From Raphanus sativus (lineage: Eukaryota; Streptophyta; Magnoliopsida; Brassicales; Brassicaceae): a stretch of DNA of 64,000 bases. The position numbers were made by a program, and so were the translations under genes. The stretch spans positions 26,581,640-26,645,639 of the forward strand of contig NC_079513.1 of assembly GCF_000801105.2 (NCBI RefSeq). The letters are read 5' to 3'. This document shows positions 1 to 12,193 of the stretch, one piece after another (the first letter of the stretch is position 1; every line of letters starts with the position of its first letter). Below the pieces are notes generated by a model. It had not been told where the DNA came from and did not search any database. It saw only the letters and a list, made by a program, of their open reading frames with translations.

Positions 1-314
1 TCGAATGTAATTTATTTACAATTACAAAAACGTTACATATAATGATTCAGTGAAATATTAAATCATAGATCTATTCATTGCTCCTACGTCCTAAGTCTTG
101 ATTTATTTATAGTATGTACAAATTACACTAGTGTGATTTATGTTTGTTAATTATCTCTCTGTTTCTGACTGTTTCAAACTTCCTATCCTATGCATGGCCC
201 TAGATAATGCTAATGCATGCTCTTTGTTCTGTTGATGATGAGTCTATAGGCCATATTTTCTTTCATTAATTGTTCCTTTGCGGTTGCTACTTGGTCTCGT
301 TTCTGTGGCAGGTA
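1..314. other. Non-genic sequence at window edge
   Basis: AT-rich sequence in which I see no gene, RNA or terminal repeat. It precedes a LINE remnant and may be part of the same decayed element. Confidence 0.4.
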
Positions 315-465
315 CATGGCGTCTCCTCCAGCTTCACTAGCAGATGTTGTCGTCCTTTGCCAGCAGCTCCAGGGGCTCCATTCTCGGCGTGTAGCAGTGG
401 TGTTGAAGATCATTAACCAAACCATCATATACAGTTTTTGGCGGGAGCGCAATGTCCGCATCTTC
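315..465 (+). pseudogene. LINE-type retrotransposon remnant (C-terminal zf-RVT-like segment)
   Basis: A short open stretch translates to a peptide ending in the pattern LKIINQTIIYSFWRERN. This resembles the C-terminal zinc-binding region downstream of plant non-LTR reverse transcriptases, where a hydrophobic run followed by IYxxWxERN is typical. The reverse transcriptase and endonuclease domains are absent and no poly-A tail or target-site duplication could be defined. It reads as a small dead fragment. The family call is by motif only. Confidence 0.5.
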
Positions 466-1261
466 CAGGGTGCATCATGTTGTATACTATTTCAACCAAC
501 TTTCATATAGCCAATAAATCTGAGTCGTATATTTATAACATGAATACATGTTAATCTGTTTTTTTTTTCTGCTTGTCCTTGATGACCAAAGAAATGTTTA
601 TTAGTTTCTCTCTTTATTTACGCCAAAAAGACGATACCGATACGTTTGTTAAAATAGCTCTCTCGACGTTACCGATGCCATTAATGATTTTAAATCAGTT
701 TTCTTTACAATTAGCTTTAAGTGATTAAGAGACGGAAGAACGAAAACTAAATCGATTTTGCACAAGTGTTGTATCTGCTATCTCTATGTACGTCTCTCTC
801 TGTTTAGAGTTTTTCGAATGAAGCGCTTTGGTTTCTCTTGGATGGGACCATCACTCAGCTCTCTCCTTCGGTTTCTTTAACCGTGTTTTTTATCACCTCT
901 CTCTCTCTCTTTTCACGATCACAGAATCAGGTTTGTGGCTCGATGTTTATGATTCATCGCGTTATATAAACACCGGGTGTTGTGCTCTGGATGATCGTAT
1001 ATACATCCGCTTCCATCTTCTTTCCGCAAGTTTTTGTGCTTCAACTTTCAACGACTTGCTTTTTCATTTGGTGGAAGATCATTCTCAAAGCTTTACTGAC
1101 TTGTTGACCATGTGTTTACATTGTTTATAGAATTATTGTTTGGTGTTACTGGATGCACTTTTAATCAGATATCTAAAAAAGAATATTTGTTTTGTCTGCA
1201 GGGAAAGGGTTTATTGATTAATGGATGGATGTGCCACGAAAAGCAAGGGATCATGTACTGG
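466..1261. other. Non-coding stretch, possibly part of a spliced transcript upstream of the hairpin intron
   Basis: No coding sequence is supported. There is a (CT)n run near 898-912. A good 3' splice site (ttttgtctgcag) ends at 1201 and is followed by about 60 bases that lead into the strong 5' splice site at 1262. This makes a short non-coding exon plausible at 1202-1261. Stop codons interrupt all useful frames there. Confidence 0.3.
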
Positions 1262-1350
1262 GTAAGAATATGCACAAGAAAGATGAGAAGAATGTCTCTT
1301 TTTGCAGCCGAGTTGGTTCTTGTGACACTCTTCTCATCTTTCTTGTGCAG
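1262..1350 (+). ncRNA. Mirtron-like hairpin spanning a GT-AG intron (candidate)
   Basis: The 89-nt segment begins GTAAGA and ends in a pyrimidine-rich tract plus TGCAG, so it looks like a normal short plant intron. Inside it, 1271-1296 and 1324-1349 are inverted complements over 26 positions with one A-C mismatch (1292 against 1328) and no bulges; the terminal loop is 27 nt. The stem therefore covers nearly the whole intron up to both splice sites, which is the architecture of a mirtron. The outermost 21 bp of the stem are perfectly paired. I do not recognise the arm sequence as a known miRNA family. It could instead be a chance or transposon-derived inverted repeat. Confidence 0.45.
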
Positions 1351-1914
1351 ATGGTTCATTTTCTGATTTCAAGATAGATTGTGATGATAACGCAAATAAA
1401 GTCATATTTCCAATCCGACCGAATAAACGTTTATGACAATTGGGCTATAATATGTAGGGATTAGAGAGCAAAGAATGTGCTTAAGACTACTAGACCAGCT
1501 TCAAAGACGATAAAATCTCAGCAAGTCTGAAGAGCAGAAGCATAGTTTTATCTAGGAGCAGTTAAACACCTCTCATGTCATTGTTTTTTTAACAAGTAGG
1601 CTGCCTGAATCACCGCTCCATATAATTTTTATAATCACATATAACAAATCGAACAGAAAGAAGAAAACAAGATGAAACTATGTGAGATCTATCTCAGTGC
1701 CCAATATCAATAAACGTTATAGGGACAGAAACTGAAATAGATCTCCGATTGTGGTCTTTTTTATTTAGGGCGCTGCATTCATCTCTAAAGCATCGTTATT
1801 AAGCCAAAGAGTCAAACTCCAGTCCCAATTCGAAATCCAAACCAACAGTAACAAAAAACATGAAAACATATCACCATGGAACAAACTATAAACTAAAGAC
1901 AAATCTATCAAAAA
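1351..1914. other. Non-genic flank of the first Helitron
   Basis: AT-rich sequence with no supportable gene or structured element. Confidence 0.4.
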
Positions 1915-2588
1915 TCAATACTATTAAAGTTGAAGTATGACCAATTGATAAAATGTTGTGTCCAACAAACAACTAACAATTAATATAAAATTTTGTGATT
2001 TTCCTTTTGGTTCCACTATTATCGGCAACCCACTACTATTATCCTCAACAATACTCGATGGTTATAAAATGTATTGAGCGTGTGTGACAATAAATACCTA
2101 CATATGATCCACTAATATGTACGTATAATAAAGAACATTAATTAATCATATCTTTATGTTTGATGCATATACCACTCTCATTCGTAGCAATGATTGATAC
2201 ACTTATTCATATTTTTTACATATATACTAAACAAAAAATATATTTAAACTCAGTTTATGACCTACACTTTAAAGAATAAAGAGTAACAGTTTCAATGATT
2301 CGATATACTAAACCAAAAAATAGAAACCGGTTCACTAGAATTTTCAATAAATGTGTAAATTTTTTTTGATTCCTTGGTGTAAAAACAAATGAGTTCATGG
2401 TTCAGAAAAAAAAAATTAACCAGTTCATTATAATTATTTTATCAGTATAAGAGCTTCACGTTCAGTGTAAATGTATAAAAAAAATTAGTGTTCAAAAATA
2501 TTTTAAAATTATTAAGAATTTAAATTTTAAATATAAATAAATATAAATGCATAATAGGTTAGTAATAACAAAAATAAATCAATACTCC

Positions 2589-2623
<35 letters not shown>

Positions 2624-4075
2624 TCTTATTCTAATGACAGTCAAAATTTCATCAAATTTCAAGAAATCACATTTTTAAAAAAAATTATGTACTGTTAAAA
2701 AGTATATGAAAATTGGTCAAAATTATTTTTGAATATTAATAGATTATTTTCAGATCGACCAATATTGGATCGCGGGTTTTTGGATTTTTTTGTCTAGATT
2801 AATCAGAGCTTTAGTTAATGGATTTTAATTAAATATCAACCGGACTATATATATGTCGTCAAATCTACTGGTTTCACTACGGATCTGGGTCAGATATGAA
2901 ATATTTCTTAAAACTCAAATATATAACTGAACTGCAAAATACTCACAATATTGTTATACTAAAAATCTAACTTCCTAATTAAAATATAAACAGATTTTAA
3001 TTGTAAAACTAAAAATTAAAAAGTTAATAATTAAAAGTTACATATTGGTTCAATTAGTGGTTCAACTGGTAATTAGATTCTAGGTTTTAGTTGGTTTTCT
3101 TGAGGTTTACCGGATTATTAAAAATCATTTTACCTAGAATTCAAATCTGATTACATATCGGATTACCGTATTTACATGTTCAACCACTGATATGGATTAT
3201 GTTTCAAAACACTAGGTACACATGTATAGTTATGCAATATCCCAAATTCAATACAATTATCAAGTCTAATAAAATTAAAATTACTTTTATTGTATAATCA
3301 AAAATCTAAACAATAAATGTATAGATGCAATAAAGTATAGAATATGAAAACTTGCAATTTGTAGAAATAAAATTATTTAAAAATAACAAAAATAGGTTTC
3401 TAAAAAAATACGCATATTGATTATAAAAGAATATGGATTGTTGTAATGAATAAGCTTGCTTAATAATTGCACAAGAATTTGGCATAATAATTAAATTAAA
3501 TTTAGAAAAGTTTTTAAAAGTATTAAATGTTAAAAAATTAAATTACTATACTTAAATTTAAATTATAAAATTAGTATACTTACAATATATATTTAACATA
3601 ATATATTAAAATTATTTTTTTACATTTAAAAAAAAAATTGTTCGGGGGGACAGATTGGTGTGGGTTGGATTTGATATTGGTTTCAGATATCACTTTAAGA
3701 TTTTTTTGGGTAGATAGAGCAGGTTTAATAGAGTATGAGACTTTAATTTTTGGGTTGATTCCGAATTGTTTTCTGGTACAGAGTTTTTTGACTAATTATA
3801 TTAGGTAACTACTAAAAAGATAAAATATATTGCAAAAATTAGAAATAAAATTTAAAAATAATTTCTGAAATGCATATAGCACAAGTGTATAGTTATGCAA
3901 TTTGACACATTTATTTAGTTACCAAAAATTATATTAAATTAAATTAATATTAAACGCAAATATAATTAAAAACAAATATTATTACAAAAAGAAACACAAC
4001 TCTATTTTATTGAATTTTCAAATAAAATTAAAACAAAAAATATATCCGCCCTTTGAAGGGCGGGTCAAAATCTAG
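1915..4075 (+). mobile_element. Non-autonomous Helitron, 2.16 kb
   Basis: The 5' end reads TCAATACTATTAAAG, close to the TC...ACTATTAAA start of Brassicaceae Helitrons. The 3' end has a GC hairpin (CCGCCC, short loop, GGGCGG at 4046-4063), then about ten bases, then CTAG at 4072-4075. The base before the element is A (1914) and the base after is T (4076), matching the Helitron A|T target with no duplication. The interior is AT-rich, contains an (ATT)n run around 2591-2622 and shows no Rep/helicase coding sequence. The 3' end is firm and the 5' end somewhat less so. Confidence 0.78.
2591..2622. repeat. (ATT)n microsatellite inside the Helitron
   Basis: About ten uninterrupted ATT/TTA units. 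Confidence 0.85.
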
Positions 4076-5656
4076 TAGAATGGTTGAAGTGGTTGCTGCA
4101 ACGATACTTTTAAAACATGAATAGGGTATCAAAGTTGGACGCAGCTATTTAAAGAACACAAGGAAGGAGATCATTAGGTCAAAAACTGGGTGGGCTTACT
4201 TTGGGCTTTAGCTGTATTGTAATGCATTCCAAAACATTTTACCACATAGGCTTTTTATCTATAATAGTTAGAGCCGTTTGGGCCTGAACTTGATTCTCTG
4301 AAGAGTTTTTATTTAGTCTTTGGTTAGAGACTGCAATACAGTGCTTGGTTGTCTTCTTACAATTCTGATTCAAGATAGTATTTCACTTAGTTAACTTTGT
4401 ATTTGCTTTGTGTAAACTGAAATGGTGATTTTTTATTCCTCTGGAGATCCATGTCTTGTTCTTGGGAGATTTAGATATTAGTAGATTCAAGACAAACTTA
4501 TTCAAGGAGAGAGCTACATGTGAAAACACTATATCCATTGGGTTAATGGGCTTGATTACAATCTTGGGTTTGATTACAATCCATGTCAGCTAAGGGAGTG
4601 TGAGACGCACGAAGTGTTGCAACGCGTGTGGTCGTGGAGAGTTTATGTTACGGAGGAAGGTGAGCTGTCGTGGATCCCACATTTCTCTGAGATGTGGGTC
4701 CACACATCGGTTGTGTTTGGGGATAGACGCAACTCTTACCTATAAACATCCAGCGACTCGCTTATTTACGGGTATGGCCTCCTTTTCCTAAGTATTTAAA
4801 ATATTCATGTAATCACGTAAGCTTATTCGAAAACAATTGTTTTTTTTCAAACAAGGATCTGACGGCTCAGATTGAACCAAACTTCGTCAATATAAATATT
4901 CAGATTGTAACTTATTCGCTCAATTATTGAGCCACTCTCCCTTCTTTCTCTATTTTTCTTACAACTTGGATCCAGTCCCTCTCTCATCTCTTGTCCTTAC
5001 AAATTCTTGTTCAAAATATCCAACATTTTTACAGAGATCTTGAGAAATCCGGGTTAATTTCCCACAAAATTTTGTTTCTTTTCTCCTGCAAAACTTGGTC
5101 CGAAAGAAAACATAGATGTCAGGAGATTTCTGTAAAGGGGTATATTCGTCATTCTGTTTCTTGTCCCTGCCCCTCCCGTTCCGGCAAACTTCACCGTCGG
5201 TCATATTAATTTTTGCTTCACATTTGTAATAATATGCCTATCAGTTTTGGTGCAATCATGACGGAGATGGGAATGATTAGTCTAAAACAAAAAAATGGAC
5301 AGAGTGTTCATCACACCGCTGACCTGGCCAAAGTAAAAATCTAAAGTCTAGAGAGAAAAAAATAAAAAAATATCAGTGTGGCCCATGTCATGCCGTTCAG
5401 ATTTCAAAATGACCAATCTGCCCATGCTTTTTTCTTCTCTAATAAAATCAGATCAAACAAAAGACTTAACTCATGAATCAACGGCTATGAAACCGTCGCT
5501 CGGATTATTAACCTGATCTGAACCGTCTATGTCAGTTAACCCCGGGCAGCTAGATCGGTCATCCACCAAACAGATCTCAACCGTCGGATTAAACACCAAC
5601 GGTGGATTAAAACACTAACCTTTCATCGGGCAGACATCAATCTCCTTTAAGAAGAG
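4076..5656. other. Intergenic region and distal upstream region of GTE2
   Basis: No convincing gene. Open stretches around 4600-4790 and 4960-5210 on both strands lack recognisable domains. Closer to GTE2 there are motifs such as AACCGTCGGATT at 5579-5590 and the related CAACGGTGGATT just after it, similar to elements upstream of the histone genes at 57.9 and 59.2 kb. Confidence 0.35.
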
Positions 5657-5713
5657 ATGGTTCCTCACCTTCTTGTTCCTCGTTCTGCTCTCTCAAGACA
5701 CAAACTCTTTTAA
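5657..5713 (+). promoter_or_regulatory. Upstream ORF in the GTE2 leader (18 codons plus stop)
   Basis: A self-contained ATG-to-TAA reading frame ends about 165 nt before the GTE2 start. Whether it is transcribed depends on the unmapped transcription start. Confidence 0.35.
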
Positions 5714-5859
5714 ATCAATCTTCCTGTCCTTATCCCGATCGCCGGAATTTTTTTTCTCCGGTGTCGTTAAATTCCCCCACTTCCCCTGTTCTTTTATTAT
5801 CCCTAAAAAAAGGTCTGACCTTCTGATCGATCATATAGAGAAGAAGCGACTTCCGTGAA

Positions 5860-5907
5860 ATGATCTTGGTGGCCTATGTATGGCACCGGCGGTTTTGGCT
5901 AACCTAA
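5860..5907 (+). promoter_or_regulatory. uORFs overlapping the GTE2 start codon
   Basis: An ATG at 5860 opens a 15-codon frame ending at TAA 5905-5907. A second ATG at 5876 opens an 8-codon frame ending at 5902. Both are out of frame with the main ATG at 5880 and run past it, so a scanning ribosome that starts at either would bypass the main start. The 5860 ATG has an A at -3, whereas the main ATG has a T at -3. Confidence 0.45.
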
Positions 5908-7680
5908 ACGAACCCTTGTTTACGAGAAGACAATGTGGCGCCGTTTTTATGAGGAAACACACTAACCTCTCCGACGATTTCACCAACAACCCTAACCCTA
6001 ATTCTACCAACAAGCAGTTCTCTGATGGAGACTACGTTTCCTTCGATCTCGATTCCTACTCCTCGAACCAGCTCAGGGAGCTGAAGAAGCGTCTCAATTC
6101 CGAGCTCGAGCAAGTTCGGTTCCTCAAGGAACGGATCGAATCGGGAACCTTCACGACTGCTCCTGCTCACGGAATTGGTCTTAAGAAGACGAATAAGAAG
6201 AAGAAAACAGTCCACGGTCATGGCGGTTTGGATCTGGAGTCGGAGAAGGCGTTGAGGAGTATGATGTCGTCGTGCGTTCAGATCTTGGGGAAGCTGATGA
6301 AGCACAAGTGGTCTTGGGTGTTCAACACGCCTGTCGACGTGTTGGGGTTAGGGCTTCACGATTATCATTTGATTGTGAAGAAGCCTATGGATCTCGGCAC
6401 GGTGAAGACGAATCTCGAGAAGGGGGTTTACGGATCTCCGGTCGAGTTCGCGGGGGACGTTAGGTTGACTTTTACGAATGCTTTGGCGTATAATCCGAAA
6501 GGGCAAGACGTTTATAAAATGGCTGAGAAGCTTCTGAGTCAGTTCGATGTTTGGTTTGGTCCGGTTTTGAAGAGGTTTGAGGCTCAGCAGCAGGGATCGT
6601 CTTCTCGTCCTCGGCCTGTTGTGTCCGAACTCAGCCAAAGAGTTGTGTCGGAGAATAATGCAAGGAAAGGACCTGAACAGATTTCGATAGCGAAAAAGCT
6701 TGATTCTTTAAAGCCTTTACCTACATTGCCTCCTCTGGTTATGGAGCTGCCACGTGTCCCGTCACCGGCTAAGTTACCATCACCACCACCTCCCCAGCCG
6801 GTTAGCAAAGTTGAAACACCTCCTCCCCAACCTCCCCAACCGGTTAACCAAGTTGAAGCACCACTTGAGGTGGGAGAAGCGACGTCTAAGGGAAGGAAAG
6901 GGAAGTTACCGAAGCCGAAGGCTAAGGATCCAAATAAGCGAGAGATGACGATGGAAGAGAAGGCTAAGCTCGGTGTGAATCTACAGGAGTTGCCTCCTGA
7001 GAAGCTTGGGCAGTTGATTCAGATTCTTAAGAAGAGAACCACGAATCTGCCTCAAGACGGAGACGAGATCGAGTTAGATATCGAGGAGCTTGACAATGAG
7101 ACTCTGTGGGAGCTTGATCGTTTCGTCACTAACTACAAGAAGATGGCGAGCAAGATCAAGCGGCAAGGGTTCATACAGAACTTGTCGACTCCGACAAGAA
7201 ATATGGTAAGGGAAATTAATGATCAATTGTATCAGAGATCAGGCGTTGTTTCTGTCTGGTTTAGTGATGATATTTTATTTGTGTTAATTATCATCATCAG
7301 CCTCCGGTGATGGAAATGGGAAGTGCTGAGAAGAGAGTGAGGAAAGGAGGAGATGGAGGAGAAGAGGATGTAGACATTGGGGAAGATATTCCAATTGAGG
7401 ACTATCCATCAGTGGAGATTGAAAGGGATGGTACAGCCGCTGCTGCTGCTGCTGCAAGTGGTGGGTCTAGTTCTTCTGGCAGCTCCAGTTCTAGTGGTGG
7501 ATCTTCCTCTAGTGGTAATGATTTGTCCTTTCTTAATGTTATTTTTGATACTGTTAAATGTGATCTAACTGTCATCTTGTGTGCTTCTGTTATGTAGATT
7601 CAGACTCGGGGAGTTCATCAGGAAGTGATTCAGATGCTGATAGTGTGCAGTCACCATTTGTGGAAGCAAAAGGACAGTGA
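5880..7680 (+). CDS. GTE2: Bromodomain-extraterminal transcription factor, GTE2-like
   Basis: Three exons (5880-7205, 7301-7514, 7598-7680) give 540 residues. The start MAPAVLANLNEP matches the N-terminus I recall for the Arabidopsis GTE2/GTE7 pair. A bromodomain lies at about residues 131-226, containing the typical WVFNTPVD, KPMDLGTV and NPKGQDVY segments; such domains bind acetyl-lysine on histone tails. A NET domain lies at about 353-421 (EKAKLGVNLQELPPEKL... DIEELDNETLWELDRFV). Between them is a proline-rich linker, and the C-terminus is an acidic/Ser-rich tail with an Ala run. Family members act as nuclear chromatin readers that promote transcription. GTE2 rather than GTE7 is chosen because the neighbouring oligopeptidase is the cytosolic type. 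Overlapping uORFs precede the start. Confidence 0.93.
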
Positions 7681-8131
7681 TAAGTGGTTTGGTCGAATGA
7701 GAGTGAAGTGGAAAAGTTTTTAGATTCCTAGGATGAAGATGAAGTGGAATAGTTTTCTTCTTTTTTCTCTTTCAAGTTAAGGTTCTTTAGTTCTTTTAGA
7801 TTATTGGTGACACGATGGACAGAGGTTGAGAGTGACCTTAGCAAAAGATGAAGAGGATCACTTGGTGGTGGGTTTGTTCCTATTTGTCGCTTTTGTACAA
7901 AGAATGAAGAAGGAATCTCTGTTCGTTTTCTTTATAGAAGCATTAACTTATAACACATCACATCTCTAGATTTTGATTGACGAGCAAGACATGCCCAATG
8001 AACAAGCAAGTAAAGAAGTTTAATTTTATTGGATGACATTAATAATCCGCAAACCAAGGTACGAGGATGACTCTATTCAAGAAAAATGTTTAGAATAGAG
8101 ACGAGATCAGTTTAAGGGGAACACAAATGTC
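7681..8131. other. Convergent 3' UTR region between GTE2 and the oligopeptidase gene
   Basis: The two genes end toward each other with 451 bp between stop codons. The space is probably occupied by their two 3' UTRs. No other feature was seen. Confidence 0.5.
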
Positions 8132-11100
8132 TCAAGCAGAAGCAACCAAGAGTCCGTTGTGCCTGAGAAGAGGCTCTGGGGAAGGTTCTCGTCCTCTGAA
8201 CTCCACAAACACCTGCTCAAATATTGACAATGGCACCACAACATTTTAGCAAACAGCTTTGTATTTATATATAAACATTACTAGAACCTAAAAGCAGTGA
8301 GGAGATTTTACTTTTAGAGGCGCTTTTCCTCCTCCCAAAGCAAGTATGGTGTTTCTGAATCTCTGTCCTGTCTCTTTAACGGCCTGTGTGTTTTGAAACA
8401 CAAAGAAATGTTCACTAATCTGGAAAACAGAACATGATTTGTTTTGCAATAGCGTATATATACCTTGATGTCATCTAATCCAGCATCTTCAAAAGCAGAA
8501 AACGCATCGGCAGACAAAACCTCCGCCCACTGCACGTTTTCCACAAGTGTAATTATAGTTTCCACTATTGAAGCAAATAGAAGCAACAGAATGTATATGT
8601 ATAATTACCTTGTAACTGTAATATCCAGCTGCATAACCGCCTGGCAAAACATGAAAACGTGAATGAGTGAAAATAAACTATAGAATGACTTTTGTATGGC
8701 TGCCGTTTAAGGGTGTAATTTTACAGGGTTTTACCTGCAAATATATGGCTGAAGCTACAGAGGAATCTATCCTCAGGAAGGGGAGGGATGACTTGTGTCT
8801 TCATGGATACCCTTTGATCAACATCGTAAATAGACTCTGTCCCACCTGGCACATATTTCGTGTGCAGCTCCAGATCAACTGTAGCAAACTTCAGCTGGAA
8901 CAAAGCAAGAGCTATATTTAGTGAAATGTGTTTCTTACAGATCCCCCCGGAGATACATTTGAACATAAGCTATTTGATATGATGTACTGACCTGACGAAG
9001 ACTAAGGGATCCTGCACGGAATGTTCTTGCAGCCAGGAGCTTCTTGTACACATTCTCAGGAAGAGATTCCCCTGTTTGATAATGCTTAGCAATGCTCATT
9101 AAGGTATCCCTGAAACCGCATCCATATAACGTTCATTACAAATTTACTAGTAAAAAATCCCTCTACGCAGCACTGAAATCACGGAGTTTGTATATTAAAA
9201 TCGACAAGGCTTGTTGACCCCTAGTACCTGTGGTAGCACCAGTTCTCCATAAACTGTGAAGGTAATTCAACTGCATCCCACTCGATATTTCTGATACCAG
9301 CAACTAGCCCCTCGTCTTCTTTCGTAAGCATATGCTGCAGAGCATGGCCAAATTCATGGAATACAGTCTCTACCTGTAAATCAGAGCAAGAACGACGACA
9401 GTGAATCCTTGACCATGCACACAAGAGTAAGATTATCAAGTTTCATGTCATGCTTCTACATTAATCAAAAGTATGATTATCAAGATTACCAACATAACCT
9501 TTTAGTTCATGACAAACTAAATGGCATGGTTACTCATAGTGTGTTACCAACTACCAAACTATACTCGGTATAAACGTCATAGTTGATATTGTACTGAACT
9601 CTTTCCATATAAGCTGTACCAACTGAGTATCTTTACCTCACGGAATGTCATAAGGCTTGGCTTATCACCAACCGGTGGAGTTTGGTTGCAGACCATTTGC
9701 GCAACAGGTAGCCGAACGGAGGAACCCTTTTGGGCCATGACTCGGCTACGGGAAAAAACTTCATCCATCCAAGCACCGCCTCTCTTTTCTGAAGGACGAG
9801 AGTATGGATCAAAGTAGAAATAAGCAGTGGGATTTCCAGAAGAATCTTTGATGCAGTAGAACCTAACGTCGCTGTTCCAGACCTTCAGTGATATATAACA
9901 TGTTACATGTTAACAAAGATAATAACATGATGGACATAAGGAGAAGCACAACAGACTAGGCTCCAGATTTTACCGGAGCTACGCCATCCGCCGGCGCCAC
10001 ATCAATTCCAAATAGGGTCTTAGCTAAACCAAAAAGCCCATCCATAACCTTTGGCAGTGAGAAGTAGGGTCGCAATTCTTCCTACAAAAAAAATACAAGC
10101 AGTGACTGATAAGCGTCAAGAGTTTCAAAACAATATAGTTGTATCCCAAACTAGAGAAAAGGGACAAGAACCTCATTAATATCGTATTTCGATTCACGGA
10201 GCCTCTCACTCCAGAAAGTGATGTCCCAGTGAGTCAAACTGTCGGCTTCTGCAGCACCTTGGTCCTTTGCAAAACTCTTAAGGTCTTCTATGTCTGTCCA
10301 AAACACATGTAAAATTAATTATGTTTTGTCTAGATAGGCCGATGCAAAAACGCTTTGAGGGCCACCACTACATAAATTATTGGACAGGTAAATGCAACAG
10401 TAGACTACTTCACTGGAAGTTACCTTGAACAGCCGGAGCCCAAGACGCACTGCGAAGCTTTTCTAATAGCTCATCTGCTGTCTCTACCGTAGCCATTTTC
10501 GTGGCCATGCTTACCTGAACTAGGAGAGAGTCGCATTAAAATTACGCCCACAAGAAAAGGAGAGAAGTGTGACTTAGTGAGATGACTATACCTCAGCGTA
10601 GTTGCTGTAACCAAGAAGCTTAGCCTTTTCCAATCGGAGCTTCAAGATCTGGTCGATGATTGCAGTATTATCTAAATCACCCGAAGAGGCACGAGACAAG
10701 TAAGCACGATAAACCTCCTCACGCAGAGCACGATTTTTGGCATGTTGCATGACGGGGAGATAACTAGGAGCATCCAGTGTAATGAGCCATGGTCCAGCGT
10801 CAGCAGTTGCATTCTCATTTCCCTTGTGTCATATTATATATCAAGACGCATCAGCAACTAAAAAACCCAGTGTAAAACGACATGGAATCTTTCGGATATT
10901 GTCCATACCTTGGAAACAGCTGCTTGTGCGAATAGCCCAAGTGCAGATGGTGGTAACCCCTCGATCTCTTTCTTGTCTGTTATCAACTTTTCAAACTTCT
11001 TTGTAGCGTCCAAAACATTCTCAGAAAACTTATGGGAAAGTTTTTCCAGTTCCTACAGTGGAAAGCAACAGTTGATATTACTAAGCCATGCTTGTGGACG

Positions 11101-12193
11101 TGGAGCTATGACAAACCTAAATCCAATAACTAAACAAGCCGACATTTTATTTGTCAAGAGTTTCAGACAAACCTGTTCAATTTTGTTAAATTCTTCTCTC
11201 TTGTCATCTTGAAGAGCAATACCACTGAGAACCGCCTCCTTTATTTGTGCTGAAACACACACGGATACCATAGTTAGCACATATCTCTAAACACTGAAAA
11301 AAATTAATAAGAAAGATAAAGCTTATACATATTTCATAAAGTTGAAACGAATTACACATTGTGCCCCAATCGTAGTTGCTTACCTTCTACTAATCGTTGA
11401 CGAGCTTCAATCAGTGTATCCCAGTCCGGAGATTCTCGAATAGACTTAAATGCATTGTAAATGGGTTTGCTCTGCCCCAACCTGAGCTGGAACTTCACTT
11501 TCTCTGGCTGTAGATGAAAGCATGGTTAGAAAAAACCAAGAAAATGAAATCCTAATCCACAGACCAAACAAACAAACAAACAAACAAAACAAAACAAAAA
11601 ACTCCCTTTTGTCTGAATCCATATAATAATCTACTAAATCCCAATAAAATACACTCTAGGAACGATCATTTTAGCATTGATGAAGAAGTTTAATGGCAAT
11701 CAAACACATGTAGACACCACAGAATACATAATCTCAATCAAACAACTACCTGAACTTCTTCAATGGCAGCACGAAGCTCCGGAGTGTCCTTGACAGCCTT
11801 AAGGTGATTGATCATCGCCCAAACAACAGTTAACCGATCAATAATCTTCTCTAACGGCTCCACCAGTTTTGGCCATGACGGCTCCACCGTTTTCTCTAGC
11901 TGCTCCAATTCAGATTCCTGGAAAATAAAACACCAAAACATCACGATCGTGTTTCTCACATTTTCACATCAACAACAGATGCAACGATTAGCCAAATCAT
12001 CCAAGTCGATTTGTAAGGATCAAGATAAACACTCGAAAAAAAAAAGTTCGATGCGGGAGAGAGAGGATCGTACGAGCTGGTGCAACAGAGCACGGATCCC
12101 GGGCCTGACATGGTGAGCGTCGACGACGTCGAACGGAGGGAACTCGAAGTTTTGCAACAGAGGATTTGAGGAGAGAGAATCTTCGGAAGCCAT
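8132..12193 (-). CDS. CYOP: Cytosolic M3 zinc oligopeptidase (thimet oligopeptidase family, CyOP-like)
   Basis: Seventeen exons, in coding order: 12193-12074, 11917-11750, 11507-11384, 11249-11173, 11052-10909, 10822-10592, 10514-10424, 10293-10172, 10081-9974, 9882-9637, 9373-9228, 9109-8992, 8894-8735, 8640-8609, 8529-8464, 8383-8312, 8212-8132. The sum is 2106 nt, 701 residues, the length I recall for Arabidopsis At5g10540. The zinc motif HEFGH is at residues 483-487 and the expected third ligand Glu is at 513 within VELPSQ. The protein starts [21 protein letters not shown] with no transit peptide, unlike the organellar paralogue. The family cleaves short peptides, including degraded targeting peptides and oxidised-protein fragments. 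All splice sites are GT-AG and the frame is intact. Confidence 0.95.

Noticed and set aside
4600..4791. Cys-rich open frame of 63 codons
   Set aside because: No start context, domain or neighbouring exon support; composition matches the flanking non-coding DNA.
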